A stretch of DNA of 64,000 nucleotides, taken from positions 62,001 to 126,000 of the forward strand of contig CAJQUW010016176.1 in NCBI GenBank assembly GCA_907163375.1, read 5' to 3'. This document shows, piece after piece, positions 24,147 to 35,914 of this stretch. Within the stretch, counting starts at the first letter, position 1. Each line of letters opens with the position of its first letter. This DNA is from Prostheceraeus crozeri (taxonomy: Eukaryota > Platyhelminthes > Polycladida > Euryleptidae). Under the pieces are notes generated by a model. It was not told the origin of the DNA, did no database searches, and was given only the letters and a program-made list of their open reading frames with translations. The position numbers and the translations under genes are program-made.

Positions 24147-26499
24147 ATAGCTTAAAATAACATATTATCTGGGCGGCACTTTTGCCGCCCAGTCGACCAA
24201 ATTTGCCGCCCAGTACAGCAAAAATATCCTCACTGGGCGGCATTGGGAAATTTTGAAATAAAAATACTCAATTTCAGACTAATAATACTTGATTTAACAT
24301 TTGAATATATACCTTACAAATTTCTATAAGTTTCTATCAATTTTGACTGTTGATCAAATTTCCTCTTTCATTCTTCATCTGCAGACGATACAGGGCCCAG
24401 GGGTATGAAGCAGGTGATTACACTTTTGAAAGAAAAGCTTGTTGGTCTAACAACCGACGGCGAAGCAGCCAACACAGGGCTCAAAACAGGCCTCTGGAAA
24501 AGATTGAGGGATGAACTTGGGAGGGGATTCCTCACGTTTTGGTGCATAGCACATAGGAGCGATTTGGCATTCGAATCGTTGGAAATGGTAGCTGAATTTC
24601 GACATTGGATGTCAGCTATTACAGGTCTAGCAACATTTTATCGAAGCTCACCTTTTCGTGAAGAATTCCTTGAAAAAAACTACACTACAAGGAAATTCAG
24701 TACACAAATTCCCAAGGCATCACGAAGTTCGTTTTGCCGAGCACTTGCTCAACCTAGTGAAAGCTGTGATAAAGAATTTACCGGTGATGCGAGGGCATTG
24801 GGAAGAACTCATGGAAAGTAATGAAAGTGAACGCAAAGAGAGACGGCAAGCCCAAGGTTTTAGCAGAAATTGGTATAAAAATTCGATCAACGAAAGGTTA
24901 ACGGCCGTTATCGAAGATATTTTGAGACAATTGGAATTATTACAGAAAGAAGCTCAGAAAAATTTCATCACCCTACCAGACCTATTAGTGAAAAAGTCCC
25001 AAGTCATTGCTTCTTTTCAAATGATGAAAGACGAACCTTTCCCAGGAGGTGCGGAAGAAACTCTGCTATCTTGCGGATCTTCATCACCAGAAGTACATGT
25101 ACATGCATGCTCGAAAACTTCCTCGAGAAAAACTCCTAACACCCTGGTAATCCTTACGATTTCAAATTTTCTCGAGGACCAATTGAATGATGAACAAGAT
25201 GAAAACGTACGAACCATGATTAATGTCGTGAACGCATCAAATCCGAAGAAATTGATAGACGCAGGTAAGTGTTCTGTAACAATGATATTGGTTATATATT
25301 ATAATAAAAAATCGTGTATCTGTGCATAGAATAATATTCTCAACAAAGGAATGAAACTCGTCTTCAAATCTGCGGCAATGTCTTGACATAATCGCCAAGC
25401 CTATTACCGTATACTAGAATAGTTTAATTGCCGAATGAATTACATCCCTTGTATGAATGATATATTTGAAAAATGTAATTGATAAAAATCACACGATTAA
25501 AATAATAAAACGACGTGCCTTCATCTGAAACATTCCACCATTCGATTATAAGAACTTACCACTGTCCTCAAAAGCATATACAATTTCCAAATATTCACAG
25601 ACCGTTTATACCTGTTTCAGGTAGAACACTGGTTCGCGATATCTTCGGGGAGGACTCGTTATCTGAATTTGCTGACGATGCAATCGGAATTTTTACCGCT
25701 CACGGACCGAGCGGGTTTTCAAGCACCGACTAGACCACAGCTAAGCTTTACGAGCTGCTAAAAAAAGTCGGCTCGTGGATCAGTCCTGAATAAACTCATT
25801 CAGTCATTTCTGATAACTTGTCCACACAGTATAACTGAGCGGGCTATAAAACATCATACGATTCTGAAAACTGACATTCGAGCTTCCATGACAAGATCGG
25901 TTGTGAACGACAGACTCATATAATTGCTCTCAACGGCACTGGTACGGCCAATTACGACTCAAGTCCAGCTGTTAGTACATTTTTATCCAGAAAGGAGAGG
26001 CGTCATAAACCGTCCGATCTGTCTACATACATGAACTGTGATTTTGTGAAAACATTTCGTGATGATGCAAAATCATAAATTTTGTCACTAATAGAAGTAA
26101 ATGTAAACTCCTTTTCATTTACAAATACGTGCGCATGAAATCAGTAATGTACTTAATTGTTAGTGCAACAAACTACCGCTATATATAATAAGTTTCTCCA
26201 GTAGTTTTTTCTCGAAAAAAATATCTCAATTATTCTGTATTTTGAAGATTACACATTTTACAGTACAGTCTTAAAGTCTCTATCATATCATTGTAGCCTA
26301 CAACAATTTATTGGAATAGGTGTAGAATCCAAAACTAATTACGTTCACACAGTGTTTAAAGGTCATGTGTTAATTAGTATTAATAGCCTTTGAAATGTGA
26401 CATCAAATGACTAATAAGTATGGTTAATATTCGACCCAGACGCTAGCCCAGTCGTTTTAGCAAAATGCCGCCCAGTGAAATTTTCTTATTTTAAGCTAT
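24147..26499 (+). mobile_element. KIAA1586-like (hAT-related) DNA transposon inside a Tc1 gene, 2353 bp
   Basis: The termini are atagcttaaaataa on the left and its complement on the right. The 10 bases gctatggggc are duplicated on both sides (24137-24146 and 26500-26509); removing the element and one copy restores the Tc1 reading LWGIIKARL. The subterminal regions carry repeated tgggcggca/tgccgccca words: four or more between 24170 and 24245, and two near 26450-26480. It encodes a partial transposase. The 10-bp duplication is longer than the 8 bp usual for hAT, so the superfamily label rests on the protein. Confidence 0.8.
24405..25733 (+). pseudogene. KIAA1586-like / hAT-related transposase, N-terminally deleted
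   Basis: The reading LVGLTTDGEAANTGLKTGLW and FLTFWCIAHRSDLAFESL is the region around the second catalytic Asp and the conserved C..HR..LA motif of KIAA1586-type transposase-derived proteins. The frame then shifts near 24660-24700 into HKFPRHHEVRFAEHLLNLVK (usually RW at this point) and a helical region. A good donor (gcag then gtaagt, about 25261-25269) and an acceptor (cctgtttcag, about 25610-25619) suggest an intron, with a last exon reading RDIFGEDSLSEFADDAIGIF and ending at 25733. The BED-finger N-terminus and the first catalytic Asp are absent, and little room is left for them between the terminus and 24405. Confidence 0.7.
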
Positions 26500-26509
26500 G
26501 CTATGGGGC

Positions 26510-26689
26510 ATAATTAAAGCACGTCTTAGTGGCCAAACTATCAAGACAAAGCAGGAGTTGATTGCAGCTTTAATAAACGCTTGGCACCGCGACGACTCAT
26601 TAACAACAACTTGTCAACGTCTTATTGATTCCATGCCTAGTCGTGTCGCGGTCCTCGTTGCGGCAAAAGGCGGACATACAAAGTACTGA
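26510..26689 (+). pseudogene. Tc1 transposase, part 2 (C-terminus)
   Basis: It resumes the frame of part 1: IIKARLSGQTIKTKQEL, then AWHRDDS, LIDSMPSRVAVLVAAKGG and the terminal HTKY before the stop at 26687-26689. This is the standard Tc1 C-terminus. The two parts together cover roughly the last 85 codons of a transposase of about 340; the rest of the Tc1 copy was already missing. Confidence 0.85.
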
Positions 26690-28137
26690 CAGTGTTTGTG
26701 ATTCGTTTCCGCTAAGTCTTTTTCTGAATCTTTTTTGAATTACAGGTAGCCACCTATACTTTTTTGTATAGCATGGAAGCAAACGACTTTTTTGTTGTAT
26801 GAACAGGACGCTGTATTGATATATAAATACCCCTATAAAAATATGGAACTATTGAAAACAATGCCATATATAGCTGCCAGGCAAAAAAAGTAGCAAAGTC
26901 AAAAATATCAAATACCTGTAAAAAACCGATAAGTTAAGAAGTTAGGTAAGCCATCATGACTTTAAAGACACTTACGAATGTCAGATATGAAATAGCATAG
27001 CACCAGAATTATCATGGAGACATTCTTTAATTGATTATAGTGTGAAGAGAACGAAAATTATTTCTATATATGTGATTTAAACACACTTTCCAAAAATGGT
27101 CCAAGGGGTGACTATTAATATGAAACGGCTGGTAAATGAAAAAGTTCATCAACTGAAAAAGATAATATCACTGGAAACTAAACATAGCGTCTAAACTGCC
27201 TAGAATAATGGTCCATTGATTCTAGTATGATTTGTTTATTTGCTGTTAGGATATGCTTCCGTCCAAATGGAAAATGAGAGAAAAAAAGGGGGTGACTAAT
27301 AATGTGATATTGACTGTCTGCTGTAATTGCCCCTTTACATGATTAAAGATCAAATTGGATAGAAATTGATAAAAGTCAGTAAGCTTCATCGGGAACTCTC
27401 GCTTATCCATAAAAACCGATAGACCTATGACGTCTGCTATATAGAAATCGCGAAATCAATTGATGTATAGCGTTCTCAGTTCTTGTAATCTAGATGCTGC
27501 GTGCTCCAGATAGATGGATTCTTAAATGTAATACTGGGCATTTTTCTACAAAGTCGGAGGCACACAGAACAAGCCACAAGCCGTTTTTTGCAAGTTGCTT
27601 TACAATCCCCCACAAGCCACAAGCCGCAAGTTGCTAATCATAAGGCACTTTGTATTCTTTTTGACAAAATACAGCATGTACATGCTTATTCTTTATGACA
27701 GATGATGAATACATGAAAGCACTTAGAACATGTAATAAGTGAAACTTTCCGATCACTTCAAGAACGCAAACATACAGAACGACTCATTGTATCACAATAG
27801 AAACCGGTGTGGAAAATCTCAACCCAACCGGCCCGTCGACCAGTTGACCGGCAATCTTCCAATGTCATGATTTTATTCAATTAAGTGCATGAACTAGCCT
27901 TACATCCTTTTCTGACGAATCCTTCATATCAATTACCGTCTCTAAGTAAATCAGGAGTAGAATGCACTATATCCTGAAAACCTATATGATATAGACTGCA
28001 ATATAATATTATAGTAGGCTTTTCAGATTTTTGACAGTCTCACTGTTGCCGGTACTATCTAACTGATATAGAGAAGCTTATAAATTTAGTTTATGTAGAT
28101 TTAGAGTTCTTCTCTTACGCACGCATATGGATCCTTA
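26690..28137. other. Unassigned AT-rich sequence
   Basis: No gene recognised. A short direct repeat (acaagccacaagccg, twice between 27570 and 27630) lies here. The first unit and its upstream flank resemble, inverted, a sequence at 34100-34132, which is discussed as a possible decayed terminal pair. Confidence 0.35.
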
Positions 28138-28139
28138 TA

Positions 28140-29883
28140 CAAGTTTTCTCAAAACGAAAGAAAAAAGTTTTTCGTAAAAATGACGCACTTAAAATTACGC
28201 TATTTCGAAGACAATTACAGTTTTCGAATCTTCAGAAAATGAGGTTTTGTGATATACGATTTATTACTTAACAAAACAAAAATCGCTTGATTTGAATGAC
28301 TTTTAAAAAAGTAAGGTTTTAAGTCACAAAACGTTCTCAAAATGCCTTCCACCGGCTTGTAGCATCAAATCTTCACAATAGCATCAACATGCTTTGTTCT
28401 TCCTTTTGTCAATAACGTTTCAACGGTTCAAGCAACGGTTCATCAACGTTCAAGCATGGTGTTTGTATGAGGCGCGCATGATTTCTGTTCCCTTCGATCA
28501 TGCATTGTTGCTTGTCCTTGCAGTCGATTACAGCTGTGACGTAGCTTTTGCACATGCCTCTCTCGATCAATGACTGACGTGACTGATCAATTCTTGTTGT
28601 CATCTTTCATCATTCACAACGAAAAGTTCCGAAAGCGTTTCGTGTTCCAAGAATTTGTCTTTGCCATGGATCTCAAGATGAAAATTGATCTTATTCGCTG
28701 TTACTATGCCAACGGGAATTCACCGACAAACGCGATTAGACAATTGAAACGCGAAAGGAATTTGATCAGGGATCCTTGCACTTGTTCTGCGGAATCAAAG
28801 TTGGTTTCGAAATTCGAAGAAACTGGAAGTGTCTTGAATCAGCGTCATGGGAGGTCGTCTTTAGAGGAAGAACGTCAGGAGACTGTTGAAGGCGCAGTTC
28901 GTGGTGCTGATGGTAAGACGTCTGTCAGAAGACTATCAAATGAGACCAGCATTCCAGCTGCATCACTTCATCGAATTCTGAAGCACATGAGCATGCGACC
29001 TTATCGACTTCAGCTGCTTCATGACTTACAACCAGCTGATTTTGATCAACGAGTTGAATTTGGACAATGGTTTTTGAGAAACCAGGATCTCCTACCTAAC
29101 ATCTTCTGGAGTGATGAAGCCTACTTCCATCTCGATGGAGCTATCAGTCAGTATTATTGCCGGATCTGGAAAAGCCTAGAGAATTTCTGACCAAGCCCCT
29201 TCATCCCGAAAAGTTATGCGTGTGGATCGGATTCAATGCTTCATTCATCATCGAACCTTCTTTCTTTGACCAAACGGTGAATTCAGCAAATTATCTCGAA
29301 ATGTTGCAGAACCACGTTCGTCCCGAGTTGGGTAAAAGAAGAAGGATACAATCAACAATTTTCATGCAAGACGGGGCTCCGGCTCATTATGCAACTGAAG
29401 TCCAGCGATACTTGGAGGCGACATTTGGTGTTGACCATGTAATCTCCAGAGGGTGCGAACGAACTTGGCCATCACGGTCGCCAGACCTCACACCAGTGGA
29501 TTAATGGTTTTGGGGAACCCTGAAGGCTAGAGTCTTTCATTATCAAAGTCCGAGAAGCCTGGAGCATCTGCGACATCGCATTCAAGAAGAATGTTTACGG
29601 ATATCCATTGCAGAATTGAGAAGCGCCATTGCTTCTTTTCCACGACGTGTGGATTTGATGCTACAAGCCGGTGGAAGGCATTTTGAGAACGTTTTGTGAC
29701 TTAAAACCTTACTTTTTTAAAAGTCATTCAAATCAAGCGATTTTTGTTTTGTTAAGTAATAAATCGTATATCACAAAACCTCATTTTCTGAAGATTCGAA
29801 AACTGTAATTGTCTTCGAAATAGCGTAATTTTAAGTGCGTCATTTTTACGAAAAACTTTTTTCCTTCGTTTTAAGACAACCTG
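28140..29883 (+). mobile_element. IS630-Tc1-mariner superfamily transposon with 232-bp TIRs, 1744 bp
   Basis: The left repeat 28140-28371 and the inverted right repeat 29652-29883 are both 232 bp and nearly identical. TA flanks both sides (28138-28139 and 29884-29885). The inner 48 bp of the right repeat are the last codons and stop of the transposase gene, and the left repeat carries the same coding stretch in antisense. The outermost bases (caagttttctc and caggttgtctt) differ at a few positions. The near-identity of the arms and the small number of breaks in the gene suggest moderate age. Confidence 0.9.
28666..29699 (+). pseudogene. IS630-Tc1-mariner transposase, two visible breaks
   Basis: ATG at 28666 starts MDLKMKIDLIRCYYANG, followed by an HTH region (KTSVRRLSNETSIPAASLHR, PYRLQLLHDL). 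The DDE core reads FWSDEAYFHLDGAIS (first Asp), a frame change near 29165, then KLCVWIGFNA, FMQDGAPAHYATEV (second Asp), and WPSRSPDLTPVD (third Asp) before a TAA at 29502-29504. The frame then runs on as WFWGTLKARVFHY to RVDLMLQAGGRHFENVL and the stop at 29697-29699. All three catalytic residues remain. About 340 codons are represented, the normal family length. The open frame extends upstream of 28666, but the ATG chosen matches the family N-terminus best. Confidence 0.9.
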
Positions 29884-29885
29884 TA

Positions 29886-30337
29886 TATTGAAGTTTGAAC
29901 CTGTCCAAAAAAATATCTCTTCAATTCATGAATTAAATCTTATAAAATAATTCAAAATGCAGACCTAGCATTTGCACATGCGCAGCCCGCGATTGTTTCT
30001 TTATTATGCTAGATTTAGCCGCTATGGATATAACATTACAAAAGCCTGTTCATGTAAGAATGAGTTATAATTACAACTCTAATTCATAAGAGTTCTATGA
30101 ATCAATATGAAAACTGATTTATTGCGAGCGATGCAATGCGTTATTCATGTCAACTAACAAAGAAAATTAACATGAGGTTCTTGAAGTACAACTATAGAGT
30201 TTCAGCACTGCATGCAGACAACAGAGATCGATCTGAAGTAGCACTGTATTGGATATTCGCACTCATAGCAACAGATGTCGTCACTGATGAGATAACAAGA
30301 CACGAGTTTTGTCATATAAGAATGACAAACACGTAAC
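29886..30337. other. Short unassigned stretch between two transposons
   Basis: AT-rich, with no motif recognised; the 66-codon frame at 30136-30336 has no resemblance to known families. Confidence 0.4.
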
Positions 30338-30345
30338 CTCAAAGG

Positions 30346-33300
30346 CAGGGGTGTATCCAGGATTTTGAAAAGGGGGGGGTACAAAAATTAATGAATTTTT
30401 TGGGCCTACCACGAAGATTATGCATATTCAACGCAAAGAAATATAATAATCATAAATAGTATAATCATGGTCGCATGTAATAATATCGATAATTTAATCT
30501 TCGCTTTCATATTCATTTTCGTTAATCCCGAAGTTTGATATCCCACATTTTGATGTACCGTAACGTCCTAAAATTGAATTCAGTAAAATTGAACAGGTAC
30601 AGATTATTATAAAACTAAACAGTGACACAAACAGTATTATTAGTGTACGCATCTTCTACATGGTATACTTAAGATATCCTCTATCAGTACAGTGAAATTA
30701 CAGAACAATATACAGGCACTGCAAAATACTTTTCCTGAAGAAAGAAGTTAAAAAACATAACATTTTTCTGAGCTTTACACTAATGTTTTTACGAGAGACC
30801 GTTAAGAGTTAAGTAAACGTATTACAATTTAAAGCGTGAGTTGTGCTCCGTCTTATACAAATCAATCACAGAGTCGTAATTCAGTGGAATGTCCTTTTGT
30901 ATTGCCAGCAAAGTCAATCCTGTCAAACGTGCTTCACTCATTGTTGAACGGAGGTACGTTTTCACTTGACGAAGCTTGCTGAACGACCGCTCTGCAGTCG
31001 CCAAAGTTACTGGGATTGAAGCAAACACTTTCAGTAGGATATAGATATTAGGATATAGGTCAGAATTACACAACTTCAGGGCTTCCGCAACGCTTGAAGG
31101 ACAATCTTTTTTAGGAATCGAATACCATTTTCGCTGCCATCTGTAGAATTCCATCATACAAGTATCAAGACTATCTGGTAGTATGGATTTATATTTTTCA
31201 AAGATATGTTTCATATCTTCCACTATGACATCGGCAACTCGATCTGGTATGAAGTTTGACATAGATAGGGCAGTTTTTGAAGATTCACTGAAGCGATCGT
31301 TCATCTGTGAGATGATTGTATCAAGCAAAGGATACCATGTAGCTTTTCTGTAATGATCAGATGCTGATGAAGAAGGCACATTCGAACAATATTTTTGCTT
31401 TGATGTCAGTCGCGGTGTTTCGAGCTCTGCAGAAGGATCGTCCGTAATGCACTGAAACAGCTTCACGGCTTCTGCGTAGGCATTGATGAATACAGTTGAC
31501 TCACTTCTCCAAGACCTGAAGATGTCAGTTACATGTTGAACTTCTTCCATGGCTGCCACAAAATCTATCTTCTTAGCCTGAAGTTGGATCGAAAGTTGTT
31601 TTTTGATTCCGAAAATTTTCTTGAGTAACACGAGTCCGATTATGAATTGAGAACTTGTTATCCTATGAAGGAGAGAATATTCACGATTTTTGTCTAGCGC
31701 ATGATGTACAGCTTTAAATAATTCGCAAAAGATCAAGATAGAGTCATGTCGTTCAACCCATCGTGTTGCGCAGTAAGCCTTTAATCGCGAATGACTGGAA
31801 TCTGAGCAAAATTCTTGAGTCGCGTCTTCAAGTTGAGCTGTTCGTTGAGGAGAATGGCTGAAGTAGTTATATGATTCCTGAACACCAGTAAGAGCAAATT
31901 CTGACTTCCGGTGTTTCACATGCACTGGTGAGTGATAGGTTAAGACGATGAGAGAAACAATGAACATACACTGCAAGTTCATGATGACGACGAATGATGG
32001 TTTGTACTCCATTAAAGCACCCGCTCATTGATGCTGCACCGGACGTCGTATCCTTGACCCACTAAAACAGAATCAGATAATCCAAGAAAATGAATTTGTC
32101 TTTCAATTGTCTCTGCGATGGCTGAGCCAGTCGTCTCTTGTAATTCGATAAATGAAATGAATCTTTCACATATATCACTTGCTTCGTTCACGTATCGAAT
32201 ATTCAAGCTCAGTTGAGTTTGCGTGGCTATATCAGTTGTTTCGTCAGCTTGAATAGAAAAAAATTGGACTTGCTAACTTCCTTAACGATGTGACGGGTCA
32301 TCACCTTAGCAATGCATGAAATGATGTTATTTTGAGCAAGTGGCGACTGATACATTGCGTTCCTCGCACAATTCTGAAGATGATCTTTGAGTACTTGATC
32401 ACGAATCGCTGCTTTTTGTATCAGAGCACGAAGAATTCCTTGTGAGTAGTCGATATCTGAAAATTCATTAGTACTTAGTAAATTTCCGGAATCGCTATGT
32501 CCACGCAAGGCAGGATTAAGTCGTCCACATGTTTCGATCTCATGAATGATTGCTCGAAGTATTTGTCGATTTCGTGCAATTTGTTGGGATTCATGTGTTC
32601 TTAGAAGATCAGATACATTCCCAGATCGTATAGTTTGTAAGCAACAATCCATTTGCAACACAGCACTTTCATGATAGTCTCTAGTAGGATGTGTATCGAG
32701 ATAGCTATCCTTTCCAGTAAGTTTATCGAATCGTAGCAAGGGCTCGGTAACCAGACGTCCAGTTAATTGACCTTTTACGCGTTCTGGAGCAAAAAGTACA
32801 CAGGGAAGACACAAGAGTCCACACAGACTTGGAAAATAATAAAAATTTTTGTACTTTCCAGATATGTGCTTGAAACTAAGATAGTATTTTCGATTGCTCT
32901 TCTCTGTGTATGGGAACTTATAGTCACCACTGGCTTTGAAAGTTTCTTTCGTGAATCTGCACTTATGCTCAAAGGTCAGCTTTCCTGATTTTCGGAATCG
33001 TAGAGCTTCAGCAATATCAACATTCGCGTTGTGCTTTACGTTAAAGTTTGATGTAGAATCACTCTTTTTAACTGATGAGGATGAAGGTGTAGGCTCAGGC
33101 TCCTCATTAATACGCCTTCTCTTAACGACGAAGTTGTCCATCTCCGTAGCAAAACCTCGCTCCTTAGTCCAACGTGAAACAGTGATTTAATGCACTCGAA
33201 GGACAGTCACAGCAAAATCTATAACGATGTGAATGACTCACGAGTGAAAGCTCCCAGCCACAAGTGACAGCCAATAGTTTCATTGTACGCTGATCGCCCG

Positions 33301-33567
33301 CAAGTATCTGTGACACGTGCATTACAAGTCACTAAGTCAGTGTTTGACGAATGTGTTATCGGCGCTATCGGCAATGGCTATCGGTAAGAAAGCAACGTCA
33401 CACTCTGACACAAGACTCCCAGGCAAATCAAGGACTAAAGCTCAACTCCACAGAATGCATTGAGAATTGATGTTTGAGTGCACTTTCCTTCTTCATAAAC
33501 TTATGTGTTAAAATCATATCTCTCAGAGGGGGACATTCCCCCGTTTCCCCCCTTGGATACGCCACTG
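30346..33567 (-). mobile_element. hAT transposon (ZMYM1-like type), 3222 bp
   Basis: The left terminus caggggtgtatccagga and the complement of the right terminus (cagtggcgtatccaagg) form inverted ends. The flanking 8-mers ctcaaagg (30338-30345) and cacaaagg (33568-33575) match at 7 of 8 positions, the TSD length of hAT. Runs of seven or more G/C residues sit just inside each end. A full-length but broken transposase gene fills 30822-33141 on the minus strand. Confidence 0.9.
30822..33141 (-). pseudogene. ZMYM1-like hAT transposase, frameshifted
   Basis: From ATG at 33141 (MDNFVVKRRRINEEPEP) the first 290 codons give a TTF-type zinc finger (CGLLCLPCVLF, then DTHPTRDYHESAV) and the DUF4371-like start of the catalytic domain (RLNPALRGHSDSGN). 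The frame breaks in a T run near 32265. The next segment reads FFSIQADETTDIATQTQLS (first acidic site) and LSDSVLVGQGYD, then changes frame again near 32045 through GAASMSGCFNGVQT. The last segment (30822-32012) has YCATRWVERHDSI and the C-terminal dimerisation domain IPVTLATAERSFSKLRQVKT, ending at 30822. About three frame changes are visible and no large deletion; the length is close to a complete protein of about 760 residues. Confidence 0.9.
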
Positions 33568-33575
33568 CACAAAGG

Positions 33576-34544
33576 TCAAAAATGTTTATTTCCAGAAACA
33601 TTGGAAAACGGAGTTGAAACATTCATCAATTTATCGAACTTACGGGTCCCCCACTGCATGTACATGTACAATCATTGGAGCTATCTGAATGTCATAGTTG
33701 ATGTCACAAGCATAGCCAAATCGACTGACCACATCGATTTTAAGTTATTGATCTATTTTCCCCTAAACATGAAACATGGAAGGACCGATGCAGAAAATAA
33801 AGATACTCATGGGGTCGTCTAGGGTAGATACAAAACAGTATGCAGAGGTGCAATCATAGATGGGTTTACACCTTGATGTCTTGTACGAACTACCTTTAAA
33901 ACAAATGCTCATTCGTTTTTTGAATGTGTTGACTCATTTTTCAAGAATTTAATTTTTTTGATGATCTTCGACCAGTTTTTCAACCGGTAGCCGGCAATCG
34001 TTTATAACCCTGCTGTATATAGTCAAATAACACGCATAAGGCCTTCCGGCTTATTCTGCATGGCAGCTGTCATTGAAACGAATGTGTTGCAATGTCGATT
34101 GCGGCTTATGGTTTATCTTGTGTGACTCTGGCCTAAAGATTGCTCCGAGCTACGCTAATCCATGACGAAATTGTATGTACATTTGTTCAGATGACTACTC
34201 ATGGCTGAGTTGCCTCGATCGTATGTGTTCTATTATTTACACTTTGCAACTGACATCTGATCTAGCATTTTCATTATTAAAATCGTAGTCTTTTCCTTTG
34301 AGACTAATGTAGGATGTATCTTTGACATCTTAAACAGAATGTGTTAGACAATTATGTGCAACACTTAGTTCAGATCAGATGTCTCAATTGGGGATCACTT
34401 CTTTTGCCTCATAGCACAAAGCGAAAATATCTTTTGGTCAGACGGACCAAATTGTTGACACGATTCAAGTTTTGTCCAACATCTAGCTTCGTTTAAAATT
34501 ACATATAATGTATAATGCAACATATTTTAACAGACGGAAAATGC
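33576..34544. other. Unassigned sequence
   Basis: No gene recognised. The words cgaccagtt and ccggcaatc near 33970-34000 recur near 27829-27848, and 34104-34132 resembles 27557-27585 in inverted orientation. Confidence 0.35.
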
Positions 34545-34620
34545 CTGCGCGTCTTGGTGGATTTGAACCACCGACTTCTGGCATTCTAGGCCAACGCTCT
34601 ACCAATTGAGCTATCGACAG
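34545..34620 (-). tRNA. tRNA-like sequence, probably a tRNA pseudogene
   Basis: On the minus strand a D arm (gctc aattggta gagc, box A tagctcaattgg), a 5-bp anticodon stem (ttggc/gccag) with the 7-base loop ctagaat, a 5-base variable region and a perfect T arm (ggtgg ttcaaat ccacc, box B ggttcaaatcc) can be laid out, followed by tttt about 13 bases downstream. The loop would give anticodon AGA, but there is no serine-type long variable arm. The acceptor stem (ctgtcga against aagacgc) has only about four pairs of seven. This is more likely a decayed tRNA or tRNA-derived repeat head than a working gene. Confidence 0.45.
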
Positions 34621-35914
34621 GTGACAGTGTGAAATCTCGTCAGTTGAAGAATCTGCGTAATCCAATCAGATGGCCCCATCCCCAAGACAACATGGCATTA
34701 GCCGTCAAGCCAAACTACTAATACCAAGAGGTACACTATGCATGTAATGATGTGTATGGCTATGCATATAACATATGTAAACAGCAATTTCGACCGTAGT
34801 TTGCAAATGGTTTGCTAACCTTCGTCAAAGGGCCAATGTCAAGTGCGTCAGAAAACATATTTCAAAATGATGTCTCTTTGATATCGGTCATCATCTCATA
34901 AAATCAATCTCATCGGTAATTTGCAGTGAATTGGTAATCTACAATTCTGTAGTCCAAACATCCAATTCAAGCCTCAGCTGTGCCGATTGAAACGCATCCA
35001 TAATGATACATGCTAAGCAAATTTGAAAAAATCAGCCCATGTCACGTCACAAATGCTAGATAATAAATTAGATAATTCCTTGATACTTGCCGATGTGTGG
35101 ATAAGTACAAAAACCGTAGAGATAAATCATACGAAACAGCGATTGACTTATGAGCATTAACGTTCCTATTGTTGTTTAAATGATTAACATTGACGAAAAT
35201 ATCAATTCCAACCACATCCCACTGTCTCATGTGAAAGACATCAATCGTCTTATCAAACGCGTCGGGATTGTGTAACTTCAAGTCAACCGAATTCAGTCAA
35301 CAGCGATATACCCTGGAGCAAATAATTGACAGAGTTAGAATTAGCGTTAAAATCAATAGATGTATGATATTTCCTGTGTTTGAGATAGCTTGCTTAAAGC
35401 ACAAATTGAAATTTCAATTGTTTATTGCCTACACAGCCATGGCGGTAGGATATTAGCGAACATGTACTGAGTACGCAACACAACGCTTGCGTCACTCATT
35501 GTGTCTGAGCTGTTGAGAACGACATTTTTTAAAGTACACATAATGAACGAACTGCCATCGGCAGATATCTGGCTTATGTGCTAATACTCGCCAGATTTCC
35601 TTGAAATGTGCAAATGAATATGCATGCTCTAGCTAACATTCCAATTAGTAGTATTAAATGTACAGTATAATTGTCAAAAAGAAATTCTTGATCTTTAATA
35701 AGCAATCCACTCATTTTTTGAATAAGATTTTATAGCATCACGTAACTGGCCGACAATTGAAACATTGCCAATTTGCAAAGGCTTTATCCTTTTTATGACA
35801 TGCAAATGATCAGAAGTGTAAAAACATACTTGTTAATCCACATCCATTTAGGCCTATAACCTGATTCTGATCACAATTACATTCTACCGCGATAGCTGAT
35901 CATGTTACAAGTCA
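34621..35914. other. Unassigned AT-rich sequence
   Basis: No coding, RNA or repeat feature was recognised. Confidence 0.4.

Noticed and set aside
27570-27630. Repeated acaagccacaagccg, considered as a CRISPR-like or minisatellite array
   Set aside because: There are only two units, and the context is a eukaryotic transposon-rich region.
34483-34665. 60-codon minus-strand frame with SIAQLVERWPR
   Set aside because: This is the well-known spurious translation of a tRNA-like sequence, annotated as such here.
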